Below, one piece after another: positions 24,335 to 31,871 of a DNA stretch of 36,769 bases. Under the pieces are notes generated by a model. It was given only the letters and a program-made list of their open reading frames with translations, had not been told where the DNA came from and ran no database searches. The stretch is from JANWWM01 sp046292465 (GTDB taxonomy: Bacteria; Bacteroidota; Chlorobiia; Chlorobiales; Thermochlorobacteraceae), in assembly GCA_046292465.1 (NCBI GenBank), contig JBKBRB010000022.1, positions 1 through 36,769 of the forward strand. Reading direction: 5' to 3'. A program made the position numbers and the translations under genes. Positions within the stretch are counted from its first letter, which is position 1. Each line of letters opens with the position of its first letter.

Positions 24335-25912
24335 ATGACAAACGATTTCGGCTTCACGCCTAAAAAGCCCGTTCACCACAATCCGAGCATCCATCACCTT
24401 ATCGAGTTTGCCATCAAAAACGGCGAAGGACATTTATCCAACACAGGCGCGCTTGTCGTTAAAACCGGCAAGAAAACAGGTCGCTCCGCCAACGATAAAT
24501 TCATCGTCAAAGAGCCGTCGAGCCAAGAAAAAATTTGGTGGGAAAACAACAAGCCCTTTGAGCCAGCTCACTTCGACGCGCTTCACGAAAAAGTGCTTCG
24601 CTACCTTTCTGAACGGGAAGTGTATGTTCAAGATGTGTTTGTAGGTGCTGATAAAGCCTACGGTTTGAAAGTGCGCGTAATGACCGAATTTGCCTGGCAC
24701 AACGCATTTGCCAAAGCCTTGTTCATTCGTCCAACTGCGGAAGAACTTGTCAATTTTTCACCCGACTTCACCGTCATTGACGTTCCGAACTTCAAAGCCA
24801 CGCCTAACGAAGACCACACGCTTTCCGAAACATTTGTCATTCTCAATTTTGAAAAGAAACTCGTCTTGATTGGTGGCACAGGCTACGCGGGCGAAATCAA
24901 AAAATCTGTCTTTACGATTATGAACTACCTGATGCCGCTACGTGGCGTGCTCTCAATGCACTGCTCGGCGAATGTTGGCAACGACGGCAACAGTGCGGTT
25001 TTCTTCGGACTTTCAGGCACGGGCAAAACTACGCTTTCCGCCGACCCCACACGCGGCTTGATTGGCGACGATGAACACTGCTGGTCTGAAACGAGCATCT
25101 TCAACATTGAAGGCGGTTGCTATGCGAAGTGCATTAACCTTTCGCGCGAAAACGAGCCGCTCATTTACGACGCGATTCGCTACGGCGCGATTGTCGAGAA
25201 TGTCGTGATGGACGAAACGACACGCGTGATTAACTTCGCTGACGATTCGCTCACCGAAAATACGCGATGCGCTTATCCGATTGAGTATATCCCAAATGCG
25301 GTTTTGCCGAGCGTCGGTCCGAAGCCGAAGAACATTGTGTTTCTGACTTGCGATGCCTTTGGCGTTTTGCCGCCGATTTCGCGTCTCTCGCCTGCGCAAG
25401 CGATGTATCACTTCCTTTTAGGCTACACGGCGAAAGTTGCCGGCACGGAAATCGGCATTAAAGAGCCAACCATGACCTTCAGCGCGTGCTTCGGTGCGCC
25501 GTTCTTGCCACTTCACCCAACGGAATACGCAAAGTTTTTGGGCGAAAAAATCGCCAAAGAAAATGTGCGCGTTTGGCTTGTCAATACAGGCTGGTCGGGC
25601 GGCGGCATTGGCGTAGGCAAGCGCATGAAAATTGCCTACACGCGCGCAATGGTCAATGCCGCCCTGGCAGGCGAATTAGACAACGTGAGTTATGTCGAAG
25701 ACCCGATTTTCAAAGTCTCTGTCCCCACCACTTGTCCGAATGTGCCCAACGAGGTTTTGATTCCGAAAAATACTTGGGCAGATAAAGACGCCTACGACCA
25801 AAAAGCCTTGTGGCTTGCCAAAGAGTTCGTTAAAAACTTCAAGAAGTATGAACCGTTTGCCACGGACGACATCAAAGCCGCCGCGCCAAACACCATGCTT
25901 GAAGTTGCCTGA
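24335..25912 (+). CDS. pckA: Phosphoenolpyruvate carboxykinase (ATP)
   Basis: A 525-residue ATP-dependent PEP carboxykinase that interconverts oxaloacetate and PEP. The kinase-1a loop GLSGTGKTTLSADP lies near residues 227-240. The oxaloacetate-site RSANDKF block is near 50, and the metal-site AWHNAFAKALF and late NTGWSGGGIGVGKRM blocks are present. Length is standard for the ATP type. It gives gluconeogenic or anaplerotic capacity and shares a strand and a short gap with panB. A strong terminator follows. Confidence 0.97.
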   Translation: MTNDFGFTPKKPVHHNPSIHHLIEFAIKNGEGHLSNTGALVVKTGKKTGRSANDKFIVKEPSSQEKIWWENNKPFEPAHFDALHEKVLRYLSEREVYVQDVFVGADKAYGLKVRVMTEFAWHNAFAKALFIRPTAEELVNFSPDFTVIDVPNFKATPNEDHTLSETFVILNFEKKLVLIGGTGYAGEIKKSVFTIMNYLMPLRGVLSMHCSANVGNDGNSAVFFGLSGTGKTTLSADPTRGLIGDDEHCWSETSIFNIEGGCYAKCINLSRENEPLIYDAIRYGAIVENVVMDETTRVINFADDSLTENTRCAYPIEYIPNAVLPSVGPKPKNIVFLTCDAFGVLPPISRLSPAQAMYHFLLGYTAKVAGTEIGIKEPTMTFSACFGAPFLPLHPTEYAKFLGEKIAKENVRVWLVNTGWSGGGIGVGKRMKIAYTRAMVNAALAGELDNVSYVEDPIFKVSVPTTCPNVPNEVLIPKNTWADKDAYDQKALWLAKEFVKNFKKYEPFATDDIKAAAPNTMLEVA

Positions 25913-25929
25913 TTGCTTTTCCCATCTGC

Positions 25930-25958
25930 AAAGCCCTTTCGTTTTGGAAGGGCTTTTT
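25930..25958 (+). terminator. Intrinsic terminator of pckA
   Basis: Stem AAAGCCCTT/AAGGGCTTT with a short loop and five T at the 3' end, 18 bases after the pckA stop codon. Confidence 0.85.
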
Positions 25959-26020
25959 GAGACCTGCCTCAACATCGCGTAATTTGCTTTGAAGCACCTT
26001 TAACGCCGTTCTAACGAACC

Positions 26021-26968
26021 ATGCCGTCCAACGCGATTATTTATACCAAATCCAACAAACTTGAATTTCTTCCGATAGTGTCTGCACCGCTTTCCGAGCA
26101 TGAAATTCGGGTGCGGACGATTGCGACGAGCATTTCTGCGGGCATTGAGCGATTTTTATTGACGGGCAAATCTATCACGCGCAAGGAACTGAAATTTCCG
26201 GTTGTGCCCGGAAGCGAGTGTATTGGCGAAGTGATTGAAGTTGGTTCCGCTGTTACCAGCGTTGAACTTGGCGAATATGTCTATGCGTGGAAGTCGGAAA
26301 AGTGGGAGGAAGTTCAATCGGTTTTTGGGTGTCAAGCCGAGAGCGTGATGGTTAGAGAAGGCGATTTTCTGCCGCTCCGCCGCTCCCCCGAAGAAAGCGA
26401 CTTGCTCATTGGACTGCTTGCCGACGCGCTTTCCGCCGTCCATAAACTCGACCTTGAACACACAGAGCGCATTTTAATTTTAGGGCTTGGCGCACTTGGC
26501 TTAACGATTGCCGAAGTGCTTCACTACTACAACTTCACCGCCGTTGATGCGTGCGAAATGTTCATTCAACGTGGCGACCTTGCCAAGGCGCGCGACATTG
26601 CCCTCGACCTTTCCGATTTCACCGGCGATTACAACAACCGCTACGACGTGATTATCGAATGCACAGGGCGACTTTTGCTTCTCGAATCCGCGCTTCGCCT
26701 GCTCAAACCGCAAGGCAAATTCTTGCTTGCAGGCAATTACGAAGTCATGAAAACCGATTACCGGTTGCTTCAAGACAAAGAGCCTCAACTCATCTTTTCT
26801 GCCGTTACCCAATACGACGAAAAACTCACTGCCAAAACCTTGCTCGAGACCAATGCGGTTGATGTTGCCCGTTTCCTGACGCATCGCTTTCCGATTGCGC
26901 AATATGAAGTTGGCTATGATGTCGCGCTGAACCGTCCTGACTGTATCAAAATCAGTTTGCTTTGGTGA
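26021..26968 (+). CDS. bchC: BchC-like bacteriochlorophyllide dehydrogenase (MDR superfamily)
   Basis: A 315-residue medium-chain dehydrogenase without the catalytic zinc cysteines, matching the BchC pattern. It has SISAGIERFLLTGK near 40 (BchC: SGISTGTEKLLWTGR), PVVPGSECIGEVIEVG, FGCQAESVMV, a LGLGALG nucleotide site near 146-152, and the closing NRPDCIKISLLW (BchC: NDPACLKMILDW). BchC oxidises the 3-hydroxyethyl group of bacteriochlorophyllide to acetyl, a late step of bacteriochlorophyll a synthesis. I compared this with a remembered family sequence, not by a search. No other bch gene is adjacent, so a different MDR function remains possible. Confidence 0.75.
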   Translation: MPSNAIIYTKSNKLEFLPIVSAPLSEHEIRVRTIATSISAGIERFLLTGKSITRKELKFPVVPGSECIGEVIEVGSAVTSVELGEYVYAWKSEKWEEVQSVFGCQAESVMVREGDFLPLRRSPEESDLLIGLLADALSAVHKLDLEHTERILILGLGALGLTIAEVLHYYNFTAVDACEMFIQRGDLAKARDIALDLSDFTGDYNNRYDVIIECTGRLLLLESALRLLKPQGKFLLAGNYEVMKTDYRLLQDKEPQLIFSAVTQYDEKLTAKTLLETNAVDVARFLTHRFPIAQYEVGYDVALNRPDCIKISLLW

Positions 26969-27017
26969 AAGGCAAGTTTACACGAGAGAAGCGTAGCGCG
27001 ATGTCTTTGCCGTGAAA

Positions 27018-27066
27018 ATGTTCGTGAGGTTTTGTATCTTCACGCCCGCACGACTTCAACGAACAT
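27018..27066. promoter_or_regulatory. Perfect 8-bp dyad flanking the carB promoter-like box
   Basis: ATGTTCGT (27018-27025) and ACGAACAT (27059-27066) are exact inverted copies on either side of the TATCTTCA box at 27035-27042. The right arm ends eight bases before the carB ATG. Such a layout fits a repressor operator or an RNA hairpin if transcription starts upstream. Confidence 0.4.
27035..27042 (+). promoter_or_regulatory. Candidate -7 box TATCTTCA for carB
   Basis: TATCTTCA, 33 bases before the ATG at 27075. Its presence argues that the longer frame starting at 27012 is not the true N-terminus. Confidence 0.4.
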
Positions 27067-27074
27067 ACAAATCC

Positions 27075-28925
27075 ATGACCGAATCCAAAAACGCGCTCCA
27101 CGAACTTTCACAAAAACTCCCCAAAGAAAAACTTCTGCAAGCCAAGAAATTTGGTTTCTCTGATATTCAACTAGCCCATATTTTCGGCGTTTCTCAGCAC
27201 GACATTCGTGCCTTGCGCGAAATGAACGGCATTAAACCCGTCTACAAAACCGTCGACACGTGCGCCGCCGAATTTGACGCGCAAACGCCTTACCACTACT
27301 CCACTTACGCCGAAGAAAACGAATCCAAACCCTCTAAGAAAAAGAAGGTTGCAATTTTGGGCGGCGGACCGAATCGGATTGGACAAGGCATTGAGTTCGA
27401 TTACTGCTGTGTTCAAGCCGTGTTTGCTTTCCGCGAAGCCGGCTACGAAACCATTATGATTAACTGCAATCCCGAAACCGTTTCCACAGATTACGACATC
27501 GCCGATAAACTCTACTTCGAGCCGCTCACTTATGAAGACACCATGAACATTCTTGAACTCGAGAAGCCTGAAGGCATCGTTGTCAGTTTCGGCGGACAAA
27601 CGCCACTTCGACTTTCAACTGCGCTCGAAGAAGCAGGCATTCACATTCTTGGCACATCAAGCGAAGGCATTGATTTAGCCGAAGACCGCAAGAAGTTCGG
27701 CGCACTGCTCGATAAACTCAACATTCCACACCCCGACTACGGCACCGCCACCACGCTCGACGAAGCCATGACGATTGCCAAACGCATTGGCTATCCCGTT
27801 TTGGTTCGACCCTCATATGTGCTCGGCGGCAGAGCCATGCAAATTATTTACAACGACGAATCGCTCGAGAACTATGTCAAACAAGCCCTCAATGTCTCGG
27901 ACGAATATCCCTTACTCATCGACCGTTTTTTGGAACATGCCAAAGAGTTCGATGTCGACGCGCTCTCTGACGGCAAAGACTCTGTTGTAGCAGGCATTAT
28001 GGAACACATCGAAGCCGCCGGAATTCACAGTGGCGATTCTACGTCCATTTTGCCGCCGATTAACGTTGCATCGTCCGTGATTAAAACGATGAAAAAATAC
28101 ACGCGCCAACTTGCCAAAGCCTTGAAGGTGGTTGGGCTGATGAACGTGCAATTTGCAGTGCAAGGCAAAACGGTTTATGTCTTGGAAGTCAATCCGCGGG
28201 CGTCGCGCACGGTGCCGTTTGTATGCAAGGCGACGGGCATGCCGCTTGTGAAAGTCGCGTGCCGCCTTATGCTCGGCGAAAAACTTTCCAAACTTAAAAC
28301 GACATACAACCTGAAAGATTGCGACGATTTGAAACTCAAACACATCACGATTAAAGAGCCTGTGTTTCCGTTTGCGAAGTTTCTCAAATCGGGCGTTTAT
28401 CTCGGTCCTGAAATGCGCTCAACAGGGGAGGTGATGAGTTTTGCAACCACATTCGGCGAAGCCTTTGCCAAAGCCGCATTGGCGGCAGGAAGCAAGTTGC
28501 CAACGAGCGGAACGGTTTTCGTCAGCGTTAATGACGGCGATAAAAATCTGCACACCGTTGAAATCATGAAACGCTTTTACGATATGGGCTTCGACCTCAT
28601 CGGCACAAGCGGCACGGCGAAATTCTTGCAAGAGCATGGCGTCGAGTGCAAGCCAGTGTTCAAAGTCGGTGAAGGACGACCGAACATTTTTGACGTGATT
28701 ATGCTTGGCAAGGTGCAGTTCGTCATCAATACGCCGCTCGGCGAAAAGTCGCGCTTCGATGAGCAATCGATTGGAACGGCGTCGGTGCTCTCGGGCGTCT
28801 CGTGGGTTACAACGATTGAAGGCGCAGAAGCCGCCGTCGCCGGCATCGAGCAACTTCGCAAGTCCGAATTTGGCGTCAAATCGCTTCAAGCGTATTTGAA
28901 CTACAAGCCGAAAAAACGCAAATAA
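27075..28925 (+). CDS. carB: Carbamoyl-phosphate synthase large subunit, C-terminal half
   Basis: A 616-residue protein equivalent to about residues 470-1073 of E. coli CarB. It has the end of the oligomerisation domain (HPVYKTVDTC-like block), the second ATP-grasp domain (LGGGPNRIGQGIEFDYCC, RPSYVLGGRAM, NVQFAVQG, EVNPRASRTVPF) and the allosteric MGS domain (DLIGTSGTA, EGRPNIFD). This half phosphorylates carbamate. The N-terminal ATP-grasp half is not in the window, so CarB is split into two genes, as in Aquifex and some archaea. The ATG at 27075 is preferred; an in-frame ATG at 27012 adds 21 residues across the promoter-like box. Confidence 0.93.
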   Translation: MTESKNALHELSQKLPKEKLLQAKKFGFSDIQLAHIFGVSQHDIRALREMNGIKPVYKTVDTCAAEFDAQTPYHYSTYAEENESKPSKKKKVAILGGGPNRIGQGIEFDYCCVQAVFAFREAGYETIMINCNPETVSTDYDIADKLYFEPLTYEDTMNILELEKPEGIVVSFGGQTPLRLSTALEEAGIHILGTSSEGIDLAEDRKKFGALLDKLNIPHPDYGTATTLDEAMTIAKRIGYPVLVRPSYVLGGRAMQIIYNDESLENYVKQALNVSDEYPLLIDRFLEHAKEFDVDALSDGKDSVVAGIMEHIEAAGIHSGDSTSILPPINVASSVIKTMKKYTRQLAKALKVVGLMNVQFAVQGKTVYVLEVNPRASRTVPFVCKATGMPLVKVACRLMLGEKLSKLKTTYNLKDCDDLKLKHITIKEPVFPFAKFLKSGVYLGPEMRSTGEVMSFATTFGEAFAKAALAAGSKLPTSGTVFVSVNDGDKNLHTVEIMKRFYDMGFDLIGTSGTAKFLQEHGVECKPVFKVGEGRPNIFDVIMLGKVQFVINTPLGEKSRFDEQSIGTASVLSGVSWVTTIEGAEAAVAGIEQLRKSEFGVKSLQAYLNYKPKKRK

Positions 28926-28930
28926 TCAAT

Positions 28931-28989
28931 CGTGAATAATGAAGAGTGAAGAATTAAACGTTGAGACTTATGCCCACTCTTTTTTCACG
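28931..28989 (+). terminator. Long imperfect inverted repeat after carB, probable terminator
   Basis: CGTGAA and AAGAGTG (28931-28948) pair with CACTCTT and TTCACG (28975-28989), with a T-run in the 3' arm and a 26-base loop. It begins five bases after the carB stop. The left arm is built from heptamers of the TTCACTC/TTCATTA type read on the minus strand. Confidence 0.5.
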
Positions 28990-29016
28990 ATGACAAACAA
29001 AATTGCGCGTCCTTTT

Positions 29017-29049
29017 TTCATTATTCATTACTCGTTACTCATTATTCCT
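29017..29049. repeat. Heptanucleotide tandem repeat (ATTAYTC)n
   Basis: Successive heptamers ATTATTC, ATTACTC, GTTACTC, ATTATTC lie just upstream of the first SGNH gene. They resemble the ACTAYTC units at 82-117. An open frame runs through them from a TTG at 29003, but the repeat is more likely non-coding leader. Confidence 0.7.
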
Positions 29050-29056
29050 TATCGCC

Positions 29057-30493
29057 GTGTCTCCGTTTAGAAAATTTCTCTTTTTGCTTTCTGTGCTGGC
29101 AGTGCTTCTGTGCGTTGCGGCGGTTTTTCCACCGCAAGGCATTCCTGTAACCGAATCGCTGACGCTTTATTTTCCAACTGCAAGAGAAATTTTTCTGCCG
29201 AAAGCACAAAAGCATAATTTAGCGGCGGAAAAAGTGATTCAAACGCTGAACCGCGACACTGCCGAAACAATCAGCACACCAACCGAAGAAAAAATTGAAT
29301 TCATCATTGATAGCACCGACGCCACGCGCCTGCATTATCCCGAAAACAATAAAGCCGTTTTATACCCCTTGTTTGAATTGCTCGATAGTGTTAAACAGCA
29401 CGGTGGCTCGATTCGCATTTTGCACTATGGCGATTCGCAAATCGAGGAAGACCGCATGACGGGCGTCATTCGGGCGCGATTGCAACAAGAATTTGGCGGC
29501 TCCGGTCCGGGCTTAATGTGCCCTGTGCCTGTTGCCGTGCCAATGTCGATGCAACATTCGTGGTCGAGCAATTTTGACCGATATGTCGTTTTCGGAAATT
29601 ATTGGGACCAAGCCGACCACAATCGCTACGGCGTGATGTGTGCCTTCAGCCGATACGAAGGCAAATCGGCGTCGCTCTCGTTCAAGCAAGGACGGCTGTC
29701 TTTTGAGGTTAGCCGCAATGTAGAACGAGTGAAAATTCTTTACGGCTATGGCGAAAGTCCTGCTCAAGCAACGCTCATAGCCGATGGGGTTTCGCAAGGC
29801 ACGAAACTTCTGCATTCAGGGCGAGGCTTGAACAGCGTTACTTGGACGCTCGACTCCGCCGCAAAAGAACTCAAACTTCTCTTCTCTGGCGAAAGCCCCG
29901 ATATTTACGCCGTTGCGCTTGATACCAAAGACGGCATTTGTGTCGACAACATTCCGATTCGCGGTTCATCAGGTTTAGATTTCACGAAGGTTGACTCTGC
30001 CTTGCTTGCTGACTGCATTCGTGAGCTCAACGTGCGCGCCGTGATTTTGCAGTTCGGCGGAAATGTTGTGCCTGTGATTAAAAACCAAAAAGATTTGGAT
30101 TGGTATCGACAAGCATTTGCCAAACAACTTGCAGTGTTCAAAAATCACGGTCTCCACATTATTATGATTGGCTTGGCGGATATGTCGAAGAGCGTGCGCG
30201 GCGACATGGTGAGTTATTCTGCTGTGGCGCAAGTTCGCGATGTAACCAAAGAAGAAGTGCATAAAGTTGGCGGCGTATTTTGGGATATGTATGAAGCCAT
30301 GGGCGGCGAAAACTCTATGCCCGAATTTGTCAGAGCCACACCACCGCTTGCGATTGACGACTACATTCACTTCAATCGTGATGGCGCGGCGAAAATGGCA
30401 CGACTTTTTGTTAAATCGCTAATGAAAGATTACAACGAATACAAAACGCGAATGGAACTTAAATCTTCACTCTCCAATGCCTCAACAAAATAA
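29057..30493 (+). CDS. SGNH/GDSL-type hydrolase-like protein of a polysaccharide acylation module
   Basis: A 478-residue protein with an N-terminal membrane anchor or signal (about 5-25) and a predicted periplasmic SGNH fold. The nucleophile block HYGDSQIEED has Ser at about 127, an oxyanion-block FGGNVV lies near 330, and the C-terminal DYIHFN supplies the Asp-x-x-His pair (about 435/438). Such proteins accompany MBOAT acyltransferases, as AlgJ/AlgX do in alginate acetylation. The GTG at 29057 is chosen as start; the longer frame from a TTG at 29003 runs through the heptamer repeat. It overlaps the next gene by 17 bases. Confidence 0.8.
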   Translation: MSPFRKFLFLLSVLAVLLCVAAVFPPQGIPVTESLTLYFPTAREIFLPKAQKHNLAAEKVIQTLNRDTAETISTPTEEKIEFIIDSTDATRLHYPENNKAVLYPLFELLDSVKQHGGSIRILHYGDSQIEEDRMTGVIRARLQQEFGGSGPGLMCPVPVAVPMSMQHSWSSNFDRYVVFGNYWDQADHNRYGVMCAFSRYEGKSASLSFKQGRLSFEVSRNVERVKILYGYGESPAQATLIADGVSQGTKLLHSGRGLNSVTWTLDSAAKELKLLFSGESPDIYAVALDTKDGICVDNIPIRGSSGLDFTKVDSALLADCIRELNVRAVILQFGGNVVPVIKNQKDLDWYRQAFAKQLAVFKNHGLHIIMIGLADMSKSVRGDMVSYSAVAQVRDVTKEEVHKVGGVFWDMYEAMGGENSMPEFVRATPPLAIDDYIHFNRDGAAKMARLFVKSLMKDYNEYKTRMELKSSLSNASTK

Positions 30494-31862
30494 ATTTCAA
30501 TTTCTCTCACGCTCGCTCCTCTTCATTTACATATTAACCCTTTCGGTCGCACGCTCACAAGAGCATAAAATGCCGAAAATTAACCTCGATTCGCTTCGCG
30601 TTTTAGACTCGCTGGCGATTCTCGATTCGCTCATCACGATTGATTCAGTTACGATTGATATCACTTCCGCCCGAATTGATTCCCTTTATCCCTTCATTCG
30701 TTACAGCCAAAACAAACTACAATTTTACGGCAGCGACTTTGAGCGAAGTGGCTACGCACGTTTTTTCAGAACGATGGAAGAAATTCGGCAAGGCAAGAAA
30801 AAGAAACTTAACATTCTGCACATTGGCGGCTCGCACATTCAGGCAGATGTGTGGTCAGGTGAAACGCGTCGCTTGCTTCGCGAGTGGTCGCACAAAGAAG
30901 GGGAGCGCGGATTTATCTTCCCGCAAAAATTAGCGCGTAGCAATGGCTCGCCCAATTTTCTTGTCAGTTATACAGGCTGGTGGTCGTATCATAAAAATAT
31001 TTTGCCGAGAGTAAGTTATCCGATTGGTCTGGCAGGTGTCGCATCGGCAACGCACGATAGTTTAGCACACTTAACCATTACGCTGGTTGGCGAAAGCCAT
31101 CAAGAGTTTCCTTATCCGCAGTATCACTTTACGCGCGCCAAAGTTTTTCACAATGCCGATAGTTCTTGCTTTGAATTAGCCCTCGACACTACTATCGCGC
31201 ATCAAAAAACGACAAGCGAAGGCTGGGGCTATACTGAATTTGTGTTCGAACAGCCACAAACGCGCTTGCCGCTACGTGTTCATAAATCATCGCCGAATCA
31301 AGTGCAATTTGTTCTCTACGGCATTAGTCTGGAAAACGATGAAGCGGGTTTTAATTATAGTTCGGTTGGCATTAACGGTGCGACGGTCAATGCCTTTCTA
31401 CATTGCTCACTTTTAGAACTTCACTTGAAGACGCTCAAACCTGATTTGGTTATTTTCTCGCTCGGGGTGAATGATTCGCGTTATGAACCGTTCAATGTTC
31501 AGGCTTACGAAAAAAATTACGACAACCTTGTTCAACTCATACGGTCGGCTTCGCCAAATGCAGCGATATTATTCACGACAAACAGCGATAATTTCAAACG
31601 ACGATGGCGACAAAACAGCAATACGCTCATCGCACGCGACGCGCTCATTCGCCTTGCTAAGCGGCATAACGCCGCCGTGTGGGATTTATTCACCATTATG
31701 GGCGGATTAGGCTCGTTCAAACAGTGGTATAATGCTAAACTTGCCAAAAAAGACCGTGTCCATTTCAACCGTCAGGGTTATCGCTTAATCGGAAAATTGA
31801 TGTTCGATGCACTCATCGACAGCTACGAAACGCGCTTCAACACGCGCACTGCAAAACAATAA
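30477..31862 (+). CDS. Second SGNH-like protein of the acylation module, with variant nucleophile block
   Basis: A 461-residue exported protein with a signal peptide (about 10-27). After it comes an N-terminal stretch of sixfold period (LDSLRV, LDSLAI, LDSLIT, IDSVTI; residues 37-60). The SGNH core follows: HIGGSHIQAD with Ser at about 119, SLGVND near 330, and KKDRVHFN with Asp/His at about 426/429. The first block reads GGSH rather than the usual GDSx, so the Asp is missing. It shares fold and layout with the preceding gene and lies six bases before the MBOAT gene, in one operon. Confidence 0.8.
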   Translation: MPQQNKFQFLSRSLLFIYILTLSVARSQEHKMPKINLDSLRVLDSLAILDSLITIDSVTIDITSARIDSLYPFIRYSQNKLQFYGSDFERSGYARFFRTMEEIRQGKKKKLNILHIGGSHIQADVWSGETRRLLREWSHKEGERGFIFPQKLARSNGSPNFLVSYTGWWSYHKNILPRVSYPIGLAGVASATHDSLAHLTITLVGESHQEFPYPQYHFTRAKVFHNADSSCFELALDTTIAHQKTTSEGWGYTEFVFEQPQTRLPLRVHKSSPNQVQFVLYGISLENDEAGFNYSSVGINGATVNAFLHCSLLELHLKTLKPDLVIFSLGVNDSRYEPFNVQAYEKNYDNLVQLIRSASPNAAILFTTNSDNFKRRWRQNSNTLIARDALIRLAKRHNAAVWDLFTIMGGLGSFKQWYNAKLAKKDRVHFNRQGYRLIGKLMFDALIDSYETRFNTRTAKQ

Positions 31863-31871
31863 CGATTTTTG

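Noticed and set aside
27012..27074. N-terminal extension of the carB half from an upstream ATG
   Set aside because: The 21 extra residues are not family-like and overlap a promoter-like box and a dyad; the ATG at 27075 is the better start.
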